Below, in pieces: positions 1 through 6,981 of a stretch of 14,263 nt of DNA. The notes under the pieces were generated by a model. It did no database searches. It saw only the letters and a program-made list of their open reading frames with translations, and had not been told where the DNA came from. A program made the position numbers and the translations under genes. Position 1 is the stretch's first letter. Every line of letters starts with the position of its first letter. The DNA is from Allobrachymonas sp. (GTDB lineage: Bacteria; Pseudomonadota; Gammaproteobacteria; Burkholderiales; Burkholderiaceae_C), in NCBI GenBank assembly GCA_012036375.1, contig JAAUOI010000041.1:1-14263 (forward strand). The letters run 5' to 3'.

Positions 1-147
1 GGCGCAAAGCCCGGCAAAGCTGCCCACTTCGATGCGACCCATATCCCCTGAGTCAAAAAGCTGCTTGGCTTTTTGCTTGCTGATTTTCTCTTCCGCCTTG
101 GCCAACTCGATTTGGCCCGGGATGTTGAGTTTGTTGGGCAGGATCAT
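1..147 (-). CDS. Fic family protein, N-terminal fragment (runs off left edge)
   Basis: Only the first 49 codons are in the window. They read MILPNKLNIPG followed by a charged helix (QIELAKAEEKISKQKAKQLF) and then VGSFAGL. This is the N-terminal pattern I know from one group of Fic proteins, which start MIL-NKL and have an E-E-x-I-S-K-x-K-A helix just before the Fic fold. Fic enzymes usually transfer AMP or another nucleotide phosphate to a protein hydroxyl, often as toxins. The catalytic HPFxxGNG motif would lie outside the window, so activity cannot be judged. The ATG at 147 is the only plausible start: an in-frame TAG lies four codons upstream (160-162). No strong ribosome site is visible. 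A perfect palindrome lies about 90 bp upstream. The call rests on recalled family resemblance over a short stretch. Confidence 0.68.
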   Translation of the reverse strand, partial: MILPNKLNIPGQIELAKAEEKISKQKAKQLFDSGDMGRIEVGSFAGLCA

Positions 148-237
148 GGGGCGAGCGTTCTAGAAATCTTCGTTAGATGGATTTTGCACTCAAACGGTGA
201 GCCCCAAACCCCGCCGGCGACCGCCCGAGCCTAGCTC

Positions 238-260
238 TAAGGTCGCAAATTGCGACCTTA
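238..260. promoter_or_regulatory. Perfect 11-bp-arm palindrome, possible operator
   Basis: TAAGGTCGCAA (238-248), a single A, then TTGCGACCTTA (250-260) is a perfect inverted repeat. The one-base centre suits a dimeric protein site better than an RNA hairpin, and no T-tract follows on either side, so it is not a typical terminator. It lies upstream of the minus-strand fic gene and left of the IS element. Operator function is inference. Confidence 0.5.
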
Positions 261-298
261 AACCTCAAGCAACACCCTCCACCCGCTTAACTCGCATC

Positions 299-359
299 GC
301 TACACTCTGAATTCAATAGCATCTTGCGCAGTATCCACGAGGGCTAGATGCCAATTTCA
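299..359 (+). repeat. Dispersed ~65-bp repeat, copy A (cut by IS element)
   Basis: From GCTA at 299 through TTCAATAGCA (about 312-321), TTGCGCA, TATCCA, GGGCTA and ATGCCAATTT the sequence lines up block by block with four other copies in this window. The left hairpin arm region has a few extra bases compared with the others. The copy stops at 359, where the IS inverted repeat begins, so its A-rich 3' tail (CTTTAAAAA in the complete copies) is missing. Confidence 0.6.
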
Positions 360-384
360 CCTGATTAGCTATCTGCCTCAGACC
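360..384 (+). repeat. IS left terminal inverted repeat
   Basis: The 25-bp left end matches the reverse complement of 1397-1421 at 22 positions. The mismatches are confined to the four bases after CCTGATTAGC. Confidence 0.82.
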
Positions 385-389
385 AAGAT

Positions 390-418
390 TTGCCTTTTCA
401 GGGAAAGCAGATTAAACT
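390..418 (+). promoter_or_regulatory. Candidate transposase promoter
   Basis: TTGCCT at 390-395 and TAAACT at 413-418 are separated by 17 bp, each matching 4 of 6 bases of the sigma70 boxes. Transcription would start near 425, inside the dyad at 414-435. Prediction by eye only. Confidence 0.35.
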
Positions 419-435
419 GTATTGATGTACAGTTT
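414..435 (+). promoter_or_regulatory. Dyad symmetry over the transposase leader
   Basis: AAACTGTA (414-421), a six-base spacer TTGATG, and TACAGTTT (428-435) form a perfect inverted repeat. It overlaps the candidate -10 box and start site. It could be an operator, or an RNA hairpin in transcripts entering from outside, which would limit transposase expression. Either role is inference. Confidence 0.4.
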
Positions 436-453
436 TCTCTTGAGGCGATGACA

Positions 454-1416
454 ATGTCAATCAATCATATCCAGTTCCAGCGCGGCCTGTCTTTGCCGCA
501 ATTCATTGAGCGCTTTGGCTCTGAACAGCAGTGCGAGGATGCTTTGGCGGCTGCTCGTTGGCCTTCGGGCTGGCGCTGCGCTCACTGCAACTGCACTCGC
601 TTCTTTCATACACACTCCAATACAGGGCGCAAGCTGTGGGAGTGCTTTTTGTGTGGCTACCAATCCTCTAGTCTGGTGAGCACGGTGTTTGAGCACACCA
701 AGCTGCCTCTGACGACTTGGTTTTTGGCGATGTATCTGATGACGCAGAGCAAGAATGCGGTCAGCGCTTTGGAGCTTAAGCGTCAGTTGGGGGTCAATTA
801 CAAGACGGCTTGGCTCATCAAGCACAAGCTTCTGCGGGTGATGGAGCTGCGCGATGAGCCCTACAAGCTGGGTGGGCGGGTAGAGATTGATGATGCTTAT
901 CTGGGCGGGGAACGAGCGGGCAGCTGCAATGGCGGGCGTGGGGCGATGAATAAGTCTGCGTTCGTGGCTGCGGTGCAAACTTGTCCTCAGGGCAAGCCCT
1001 TGTTTATGCGTCTGAAGTTGATCTCGGGTTTCACGATTGCTGCGTTCAAGGACTGGGCGGTTGAGAATTTGCAAAGCTGTGCGCATGTGGTCTCGGATGG
1101 CACGGCTTGCTTTCGCTACGTCACTGAGATGGGCGCAACGCATGAGCGCTACGTCACAGGCTCAGGTCGCGCAGGTGCACAGCACCCGAGCTTTAAGTGG
1201 GTCAATACGATGCTGGGCAATTTGAAGACTGCGATCAGCGGTACGTACCACAGCATTGATCACAGCAAGTATGGCAACCGCTATTTGGCTGAGTTCTCCT
1301 ATCGCTTTAATCGCAGGTTTGATTTGGCCTCTTTGCTGCCTCGTCTGCTCAATGCCGCTGCAACGACAAAGCCTCACACGCTTAGGACTTTGCGTGGGTC
1401 TGAGGCATGTGGCTAA
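454..1416 (+). CDS. IS1595-family transposase (ISXO2-like domain)
   Basis: This is the transposase of the surrounding element, about 320 residues, the usual size for the family. An N-terminal zinc ribbon shows Cys pairs near residues 42/45 and 64/67 (C-AHC ... C-FLC). The catalytic domain has the family's IDDAYLGGE motif (Asp near 146), VVSDGT (Asp near 215) and WVNTMLGNLK (Asn near 256), followed by GTYH and YRFNRR. IS1595 enzymes often carry Asn or Glu as the third active-site residue, so no key residue looks lost. The ATG at 454 is preferred over 448 because GAGG at 442-445 is then 8 bases upstream. The stop TAA lies inside the right inverted repeat. The reading frame is intact, so the element may be active. 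Confidence 0.9.
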   Translation: MSINHIQFQRGLSLPQFIERFGSEQQCEDALAAARWPSGWRCAHCNCTRFFHTHSNTGRKLWECFLCGYQSSSLVSTVFEHTKLPLTTWFLAMYLMTQSKNAVSALELKRQLGVNYKTAWLIKHKLLRVMELRDEPYKLGGRVEIDDAYLGGERAGSCNGGRGAMNKSAFVAAVQTCPQGKPLFMRLKLISGFTIAAFKDWAVENLQSCAHVVSDGTACFRYVTEMGATHERYVTGSGRAGAQHPSFKWVNTMLGNLKTAISGTYHSIDHSKYGNRYLAEFSYRFNRRFDLASLLPRLLNAAATTKPHTLRTLRGSEACG

Positions 1417-1421
1417 TCAGG
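1397..1421 (-). repeat. IS right terminal inverted repeat
   Basis: This is the inverted partner of 360-384. It contains the transposase stop codon and, on the other strand, donates the last two codons and the TAG stop of the truncated aminotransferase frame. Confidence 0.82.
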
Positions 1422-2120
1422 CCATTTCTTGAGATCGGCGGCGAAACTGCTACTGCTGGTGCTATCAATCGCGGAGCGAGCGCGTTCGCTGAACATGACC
1501 ATCGCGCAGCAAGGTGAGCTGCTCCAGCCTTTTTGTGGCGCGGAAATCAGCACATCCACACCCGTGGCTTGCATATCGACCCACATCGCGCCCGAGGCGA
1601 TGCAATCGAGCACGAAGAGGCCGCCCACGGCATGCACGGCATCGGCGACTTGTTTCAAATAATCATCAGGCAAGACCATGCCGGCGGAGGTTTCCACATG
1701 CGGCGCGAAAACGACGGCAGGTTTGAGTTCGGCGATTTTGGCGGTGACTTCGGCAATCGGCGCGGGAATCCACGGCTGCTGCGCTCCTGCGCGGGCAGGG
1801 CGAGCTTTGAGCACAGTGGCATGCGGTGTGATCTTGCCCATGTCGATGATCTGCGTCCAGCGGTAGGAGAACCAGCCGTTGCGCAGGATGATCACGGGTT
1901 TATCGCCTGCGAATTGCCTTGCGACGGACTCCATGCCGAAAGTGCCGCTGCCGGGTACGAGGGCGACGCTTTTGGCCTTGTACACGCTCTTGAGCATGCT
2001 GGAAATATCGCGCATCACACCGCCAAACTGGCCGCTCATGTGGTTGAGCGAGCGGTCGGTGTAAACGACAGAAAATTCCAGCAAGCCGCTGGGGTCCACA
2101 TTGGGCAGTAATCCGGGCAT
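1413..2120 (-). pseudogene. Class V PLP aminotransferase (alanine/serine-glyoxylate type), 3' end lost at IS junction
   Basis: The native part covers 1422-2120 (233 residues); a final Pro-Asp and TAG come from the IS repeat. Fold-type I features are present: GSGTFGMES (cofactor phosphate region), FVLDCIASG (Asp contacting the pyridine nitrogen) and SAPQKGW, whose Lys should bind pyridoxal phosphate. Family members are commonly about 360-400 residues, so roughly the last third, including much of the small domain, is absent. The sequence beyond the IS on the left contains no continuation in any minus-strand frame I read. The ATG at 2120 is the start: GAGGAG lies 7-8 bases upstream, whereas a TTG 15 bases further up overlaps that site. 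The intact enzyme would move an amino group from an amino acid such as serine or alanine to glyoxylate; the exact substrate is not determinable. Confidence 0.82.
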
Positions 2121-2200
2121 GTTGTGTCTCCTCAAAAATGCAGGGCTATCAGGTTATCACAGAGCCGCTTCTGATGCTGGGCGAGCAAAAAGGAGGAAAT

Positions 2201-2695
2201 TTAGGGTTTTTTCAAGCGTAATCTGGCGGTGTCTAAGCGCTCATCAATGACCGCGCCAATGAAATCGGCCGAGGCCACGCCTTCGATGCGTGGCGCAATT
2301 TCTTGGCCTTGGGTGTTGAAAAATAAGATGGTGGGCGTGATGTGGATTTTGAGTAGGCGAGACAAGGCCTCAGGCGTGCTGCGCTGGCCTTGAAAATCTT
2401 GCAGACGGGTCTGTCGATCATTGACCATGAACTCAAATACGGGCAAGCCACCTTCTCGCATCGCAGAAAAATAGTTTCTGCGCAATAACTCACACCACGG
2501 ACAGCCGGGCAGGCTCACCATGAGCACCAAGGGCTGGCCCGCGCTAGCCGCTTGGCTTGCCGCTCGTGGTAAATCGCTGGGCAGGGGTAAGAGCTGATTT
2601 TTAGAGCGATTTTGGGCAGTAGTCGGCATGAAATATGCACCGAATGCTACTGAAAAAATAGCGTTTAGGAAGGCTTGGCGGCGCGTGCTGCGCAT
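2201..2695 (-). CDS. Secreted thioredoxin-fold protein with CPWC motif
   Basis: About 164 residues. A positively charged start (MRSTRRQAFL) and hydrophobic stretch ending MPTTAQ form a signal peptide; the paired arginines suggest, but do not match exactly, a Tat signal. The mature part has VLMVSLPGCPWC, with redox Cys near 65 and 68, and ITPTILFF with the cis-proline typical of the thioredoxin fold. A periplasmic thiol-disulfide role is likely; the partner is unknown. Most of the hydrophobic core and cleavage region is encoded by a copy of the window's dispersed repeat (2596-2662), read in frame. An alternative ATG lies at 2707. The truncated aminotransferase starts 80 bp downstream on the same strand with its own ribosome site, so co-transcription is possible. 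Confidence 0.75.
   Translation of the reverse strand: MRSTRRQAFLNAIFSVAFGAYFMPTTAQNRSKNQLLPLPSDLPRAASQAASAGQPLVLMVSLPGCPWCELLRRNYFSAMREGGLPVFEFMVNDRQTRLQDFQGQRSTPEALSRLLKIHITPTILFFNTQGQEIAPRIEGVASADFIGAVIDERLDTARLRLKKP
2596..2662 (-). repeat. Dispersed ~65-bp repeat, copy B (inside a signal peptide)
   Basis: Read on the minus strand from 2662: GCTATT, spacer, AGTAGCATT, GCATAT, CATGCCG, CTACTGCC, AAAAT, TAAAAATC. These blocks occur in the same order and spacing as in copy D (6966-7030). The copy is open in the thioredoxin-like gene's frame and encodes AIFSVAFGAYFMPTTAQ plus a few residues. Confidence 0.7.
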
Positions 2696-2752
2696 TTTGC
2701 TGTGCATGTGGCGCAGTATAGAAGCAGAAGAAAAATCATGCTGTGCAGGCGT

Positions 2753-2782
2753 TTGATGGGGCGGTCAAAGATTAGCGATAAT
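2753..2782 (+). promoter_or_regulatory. Candidate sigma70 promoter for the lipoprotein/MFS/PTS genes
   Basis: TTGATG (2753-2758) and GATAAT (2777-2782) are separated by 18 bp. Transcription would begin near 2789, which coincides with the ATG taken as the lipoprotein start, so the message might be leaderless. By-eye prediction. Confidence 0.4.
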
Positions 2783-2788
2783 CTAGGC

Positions 2789-3298
2789 ATGTTTTTGAAG
2801 ATAAATTGGCACTTTGCCGGCATAGAATCTGCGCCAAGTGCTATTAAAACAATAGTTCAATGCGTCGGCTTTGCTGCCTGCGCCCTACAGTTGATGGCAT
2901 GCACGCCAACGTTTAACTGGCGCGAAGTGAGCTTGGAGCAGGCGGGTACATCTTCCGCAGTTAGTGCGTTGCTGCCTTGCAAGCCCGATCGCGGCACGCG
3001 AGCGGTGCAACTGGCTGGGCAAAGCGTGCAGATGAGCATGGCGGGCTGCGAAGCGGGAGGCGCGATGTTCACAGTGGCGTTTGTGAAAGTGCAGCAAGCC
3101 GCGCAGCTCCAAGCCGTGGCGACAGATTGGAAATCCAGCAACCCCGCCACCCACAGTCGTCAGCTCATGCATGGCAACGTGGTTGCGCAAGTGGCCGTTT
3201 ACGGTCAGCCCAAAGAAGGGCGCGATGGGCCGGGGGCGCTGAGTAGCCAAGCAGTTGAAACGTTTCTGAGCAATTTGAAGCTGGAGGGAGCGCGATGA
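2789..3298 (+). CDS. Small putative lipoprotein (TPTFNWRE type)
   Basis: From ATG 2789 the product is 169 residues. A lipobox L-M-A-C after the hydrophobic stretch VGFAACALQ predicts a lipid-anchored Cys near residue 38, and the mature protein begins C-TPTFNWREV. I recognise this start from short uncharacterised Burkholderiales proteins but know no function. The mature part has conserved-looking LLPCKPDRGTR and AGCEAGGAMF, so two further Cys might pair. The start is uncertain: the codons from about 2791 to 2856 are the antisense of repeat copy C. No other ATG, GTG or TTG is in frame before the lipobox, so the repeat appears to supply the N-region. No good ribosome site precedes 2789. The stop overlaps the MFS start as ATGA, which indicates translational coupling. 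Confidence 0.65.
   Translation: MFLKINWHFAGIESAPSAIKTIVQCVGFAACALQLMACTPTFNWREVSLEQAGTSSAVSALLPCKPDRGTRAVQLAGQSVQMSMAGCEAGGAMFTVAFVKVQQAAQLQAVATDWKSSNPATHSRQLMHGNVVAQVAVYGQPKEGRDGPGALSSQAVETFLSNLKLEGAR
2791..2856 (-). repeat. Dispersed ~65-bp repeat, copy C
   Basis: Minus strand from 2856: CTATT, spacer, AATAGCA, CTTGGCGCA, CTATGCCGGC, GTGCCAA, CAAAAAC. These blocks match copy D in order and spacing. The hairpin arms are GCTATT/AATAGT on the plus strand. It overlaps the 5' end of the lipoprotein gene in antisense orientation. Confidence 0.68.
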
Positions 3299-4580
3299 GT
3301 GCGGCTCAGGCTTTGAGTGCTCAACGATCCGATGCAGACGACGGTAGCTTGCGTATGTCGCGCAGCTTGGCGGTGCAGGTGTTTTTGGCTTTTGCCTTGG
3401 CTTACTTCATGTCGGCCTTGATTCGCGCCATCACAGCGACGCTCGCGCCGACTTTGCGAATGGAGTTTTCACTCTCATCGGGCGATCTGGGTTTGCTGGC
3501 CGGTGGGTATTTCCTAGGCTTTGCCTTGACACAATTGCCGCTCGGGCGTTGGCTGGATCGCTATGGCCCGAAGCGCGTGATTTTGTGTTTTTGAGTGTGG
3601 CGGTGCTGGGGTGTATTGCCTTTTCGCTTGCACCGAATTTTGCGGGTTTGCTGGCCGCGCGTATGCTGTGCGGCGTGGGCGTGAGCGCTTGTTTGATGGC
3701 GCCGCTCACGGCGTATCGCTTGTGGTTTGCGCCTCAGACGCAACAGCGCGCTAATTCTTGGATGCTGATGACGGGCTCGCTGGGCATGGTGGCCTCGACC
3801 TTGCCAGTGCAGTGGCTGCTGCCGCTGGTTGGCTGGCGTATGTTGTTTGTGGGGCTAGCTGTTTTGGTGTTGCTGGCCATGCTGATTTTGGCTTGGCGCT
3901 TGCCGGCTGCGGCTCAATCGCAAACACCCGTGGTGCAGTCCGAAAGCTTGCTGACGAGCTATGCGCCGATCTGGCGGCATGCGTATTTCCGCCGGCATCT
4001 ATGGATGGGCTTTTTCAGCTATGGCGGCTTGATGGCGATTCAAACGCTGTGGGCGGGGCCTTGGCTGGTGCAGGTCAGTGGCGTGAGCGCGGCGCAGGCA
4101 GCGCAAGGCTTGTTTTGGCTCAATGTGTGCATGCTCTGCACGTTTTTAACTTGGGGCTGGGTCAATCCCTGGCTGACTCAGCGCGGCTGGCATGCGGATG
4201 CGATGCTTGCTCTCGGTGTGCCGCTGAGTTTGCTGGCGATTGCGTGGATTGTCTGGCTGGGCGCTGGCGTACAGTGGTGGCATTGGGCGCTGTATTGCAT
4301 GGCTTCGAGCTTTATGTCGCTTGCGCAGCCCGCTACGGCGCTGGCTTTTCCCAAGGAAATTGCGGGCAGGGCGCTCAGTGCCTACAACTTGGTGATTTTT
4401 GCAGGCACGTTTGTGGTGCAGTGGGTGATTGGTTTGTTGATTGATCTGGGCAAAGGATTTGGCTGGAATGCGACAGATGCTTATCGCTTTGCCTTGGGGG
4501 TATTCCTGATCTGCGCGGTGGGCGGATATTTGCGATTTGTTTTGGATAATCAGTCTGTTGGCAAAGCTATTCAAACGTGA
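3295..4580 (+). CDS. MFS transporter, single-base frameshift near 3588-3592
   Basis: Two frames together encode one 12-helix-type major facilitator of about 428 residues, the usual size. The first part (3295-3594) holds helices 1-2 and the signature loop GRWLDRYGPKRV between helices 2 and 3, then stops at TGA. The rest continues in the -1 frame with FLSVAVLGCIAFSLAP to the stop at 4580. Adding one T to the five-T run at 3588-3592 joins them as CFLSVAVLGC, with nothing missing. A sequencing deletion or a recent mutation explains this. The start ATG overlaps the lipoprotein stop and follows GGAGGG. Its stop overlaps the GTG start of the PTS gene, so it belongs to the same transcript. The substrate is unknown. 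Confidence 0.83.
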
Positions 4581-5017
4581 ACCATATTCTCATCATCGCC
4601 CACGCTCCTTTGGCCTCCGCGCTCAAGGCTTGCGCGCTGCATGTGTTTCCCGATTGCGGAGCGCATGTGAGCGCACTGGATGTGCCGCCGAATATGCCAC
4701 CAGCGGAAAGTGTGTCGCAAGCGCGCGTGATGCTGGCGCAGCAGGGCGCGGATGCTTTGCTGCTCACCGATGTATTTGGTGCAACGCCTAGCAATATCGC
4801 CAAGCAATTAGCAGACGGCATCCACACGCGCTTGCTCACGGGTGTTAATTTGCCGATGTTGCTGCGTGCGGTCACCTATCGGCATGAGCCACTTGATGCG
4901 CTGGTGCAGCGTGCGCTCGCAGGCGGAGCGCAGGGCGTGATGCAAGTGGCGGTGACTGCTCCTCAAAATCAAACTCTGAAAAAAAATGATCCAGACGACC
5001 ATCAAAGTCAGCAATAA
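4577..5017 (+). CDS. PTS EIIA component, mannose (EIIA-Man/fructose-subfamily) type
   Basis: The protein begins MNHILIIAHAPLASAL, where His9 is the expected phosphorylation site of the EIIA-Man fold. It continues with LLTDVFGATPSN, a conserved loop near the active site, and NLPMLLRAV. It would accept phosphate from HPr. The GTG start overlaps the MFS stop (GTGA). As written the frame ends 32 bases inside the HPr gene. If the eight-A run at 4979-4986 were nine, the frame would instead stop at a TGA overlapping the HPr ATG, which is the usual tight arrangement. So the last ten or so residues are doubtful. No EIIB or EIIC membrane component is nearby, which fits the regulatory PTS found in many betaproteobacteria. 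Confidence 0.88.
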   Translation: MNHILIIAHAPLASALKACALHVFPDCGAHVSALDVPPNMPPAESVSQARVMLAQQGADALLLTDVFGATPSNIAKQLADGIHTRLLTGVNLPMLLRAVTYRHEPLDALVQRALAGGAQGVMQVAVTAPQNQTLKKNDPDDHQSQQ

Positions 5018-5255
5018 GCTCGGGCTGCATGCCCGCGCCTCTGCCAAGCTCACCAAATTAGCCGGTAGCTTCCCGTGCGAGGTGTGGCTCTCGCGCGGCG
5101 AGCGCAAAGTCAATGCTAAATCCATCATGGGCGTGATGATGCTGGCTGCGGGCATTGGCACGGAAGTGGTGCTGGAAACTTCGGGTGAGAACGAGCAGAC
5201 GGCCAACGAGTCGATTGTGGCTTTGTTCAACGATAAGTTTGGAGAAGGCGAGTGA
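4986..5255 (+). CDS. ptsH: HPr phosphocarrier protein
   Basis: An 89-residue protein of normal HPr size. KLGLHARASAKL carries the phosphorylated His15, and KSIMGVMML carries Ser46, the position modified by HPr kinase where that enzyme exists. HPr passes phosphate from enzyme I to EIIA proteins in the cytoplasm. The ATG follows directly on a run of A and overlaps the end of the EIIA gene, so translation is probably coupled. The stop TGA overlaps the GTG start of enzyme I (GTGA). The frame is intact. Confidence 0.95.
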   Translation: MIQTTIKVSNKLGLHARASAKLTKLAGSFPCEVWLSRGERKVNAKSIMGVMMLAAGIGTEVVLETSGENEQTANESIVALFNDKFGEGE

Positions 5256-6981
5256 CCTTTTCCATCCACGGCATCGCAGTTTCCAGCGGCATCGCAATTG
5301 GGCGAGCCGTGTTGGTGGCATCGGGCCGTGCGGATGTGGCGCATTATTTTATTGAACCCTCGCAAATCCAGGCAGAACTTTCTCGCGTCAAAGAAGCCAA
5401 GAACTCAGTCTTGGATGAACTCATTCGCTTGCAGCACAGCGTCGTGCAGCGCGAAGCGAAAGATACGCCATCTGAGATTGCAGCTTTGATTGATGTGCAC
5501 ATGATGTTGCTACAAGATCAGTCTTGCAAGACGGTGTGATGCAGTGGATTACCGAGCGGCATTACAACGCCGAATGGGCGCTGGTCTCGCAAATGGAAGT
5601 GTTGGCGCGGCAGTTTGATGAGATGGAGGATGAGTACCTTCGCGAGCGCAAGGGTGATTTGGAGCAGGTGGTCGAGCGCGTGCTCAAAGCACTGCAAGGC
5701 AAGCCTTCGGAGCTGCCGCATGCTGCTCCCCTAGAAGAGGCGGGTCTCATCTTGGTGGCGCATGACTTATCGCCCGCCGATATGCTGCAATTTAAAGACT
5801 CGGTGTTTGCTGGCTTTGTGACCGATGTGGGCGGTAAAACCTCACACACGGCGATTGTGGCGCGTAGCATGGACATTCCTGCAGTGGTGGGCGCTCGCAC
5901 AGCCAGCACGTTGATCGCGCAAGACGATTGGGTCATTATTGATGGCGATGCGGGCGTGATTGTGGTCGATCCTTCGATTGATGTGCTGTCTCAATACCGA
6001 GACCGTCAGCAAATTGCTTTGCTCGAACGCGAGCAATTGCAGCAGCTTAAACACACCCTGACGGTAACGAAAGACGGCCAGAAGGTGGAGCTGTTGGCCA
6101 ACATCGAGCGACCAGAAGATGCGGCAGCGGCGATTGCGGCTGGCGCGGTGGGCGTGGGCTTGTTTCGCAGCGAATTTTTGTTCATGGGACGTGCGGGCAA
6201 ATTGCCCAGCGAAGACGAGCAATACCAAGCCTACCGTGATGCAGTCTTGGGCATGAAAGGCTTGCCGGTGACGATTCGCACGGTGGATGCCGGTGCGGAC
6301 AAGCCGCTGGATGCAAGCACGGTGAAAGACGCAGCGCATTTAAACCCTGCACTGGGTTTACGGGCCATTCGCTGGTGTTTGGCAGAGCCTGATATGTTTC
6401 GCACGCAGCTCAGAGCCATTTTGCGGGCGGCAGTGCATGGGCAGATTCATTTGCTGATTCCCATGCTGACTTCGGGCAGCGAAATTGAGCAAAGCTTGAA
6501 GCAATTGGACTTGGCGCGAGCTGAGTTGGATCAACGCGGCCTAGCGCACGGGCCACTCAAGCTTGGCGCGATGATCGAAATCCCGGCGGCCGCTTTGGCG
6601 CTGCCCGTGTTTTTAAAGCATTTCGATTTTCTCTCGCTGGGCACGAATGACTTGATTCAATACACCTTGGCCATTGACCGCGCCGATGAATCGGTGGCGC
6701 ATTTGTATGATCCGCTGCATCCAGCGGTGTTGCATTTGATCGCAGGCACGATTCGTCAATGCAACGAGGCCGGCAAAAGTGTCAGCGTGTGTGGCGAGAT
6801 GGCGGGCGATGTGGCGATGACGAAACTGCTGCTGGGCATGGGGCTGCGTGTGTTTTCTATGCATCCGAGTCAGATTTTGAATGTGAAGCGCGAAGTGCTG
6901 GCCTCGCATATGGGTCAACTGAGCACTTGGGCACGAAAAATTCTGCGCAGTGACAATCCCCAATCGCTATTAAATAAATAG
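5252..6981 (+). CDS. ptsI: PTS enzyme I (phosphoenolpyruvate-protein phosphotransferase), single-base frameshift near 5524
   Basis: Enzyme I takes phosphate from phosphoenolpyruvate and gives it to HPr. The start GTG has GGAG upstream and overlaps the ptsH stop. The N-terminal part (5252-5541) reads IHGIAVSSGIAIG to LLQDQS, then leaves frame. The second part resumes as LQDGVMQWITERHYNAEWAL and runs to the stop at 6981. Adding one T at 5524-5525 gives DQSLQDGVMQW and a protein of about 576 residues, normal for the family. The active-site His is in GGKTSHTAIVARS (codon 5845-5847). The PEP-binding domain has GLFRSEFLFM, LGTNDLIQY and the Cys of CGEMAGD. The final codons and TAG come from repeat copy D. 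As sequenced, the enzyme could not be made whole. Confidence 0.92.

Larger units (their letters stand above)
360..1421 (+). mobile_element. IS1595-family insertion sequence (1062 bp)
   Basis: Terminal inverted repeats of 25 bp bound the element: left 360-384, right 1397-1421. Both begin CCTGATTAGC at the outer end, then differ at 3 of 4 bases, then share TGCCTCAGACC, giving 22 of 25 identical positions. One transposase gene fills the interior and its stop codon lies inside the right repeat. Eight-bp flanks are CAATTTCA on the left and CCATTTCT on the right. They share 6 of 8 positions but are not a clean target duplication. The left flank is a cut repeat and the right flank a cut aminotransferase gene, so the two sides were probably not joined before insertion. 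Confidence 0.85.

Noticed and set aside
457..1143. Long antisense open frame within the transposase gene
   Set aside because: It lies opposite a clear transposase, has no recognisable domain or start context, and its composition fits a shadow frame. The same holds for antisense frames in the PTS, kinase, propeller and nucleotidase genes.
352..1429. True 8-bp target duplication (CAATTTCA versus CCATTTCT)
   Set aside because: Only 6 of 8 positions match, and neither truncated flank continues across the IS, so a simple insertion is not supported.
3588..3594. Programmed -1 frameshifting in the MFS gene
   Set aside because: A five-T run without a slippery heptamer or a visible downstream structure is weak. 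Similar breaks in unrelated genes nearby point to a shared technical or mutational cause.
3758..4444. Open frame of 228 codons overlapping the MFS gene on the same strand
   Set aside because: It is rich in Ala, Gly, Cys and Asp with no motif, while the other frame encodes clear membrane helices.
4565..4576. GCTATTC at the end of the MFS gene as a sixth repeat copy
   Set aside because: Only one hairpin arm matches, and the following sequence does not show the other shared blocks on either strand.
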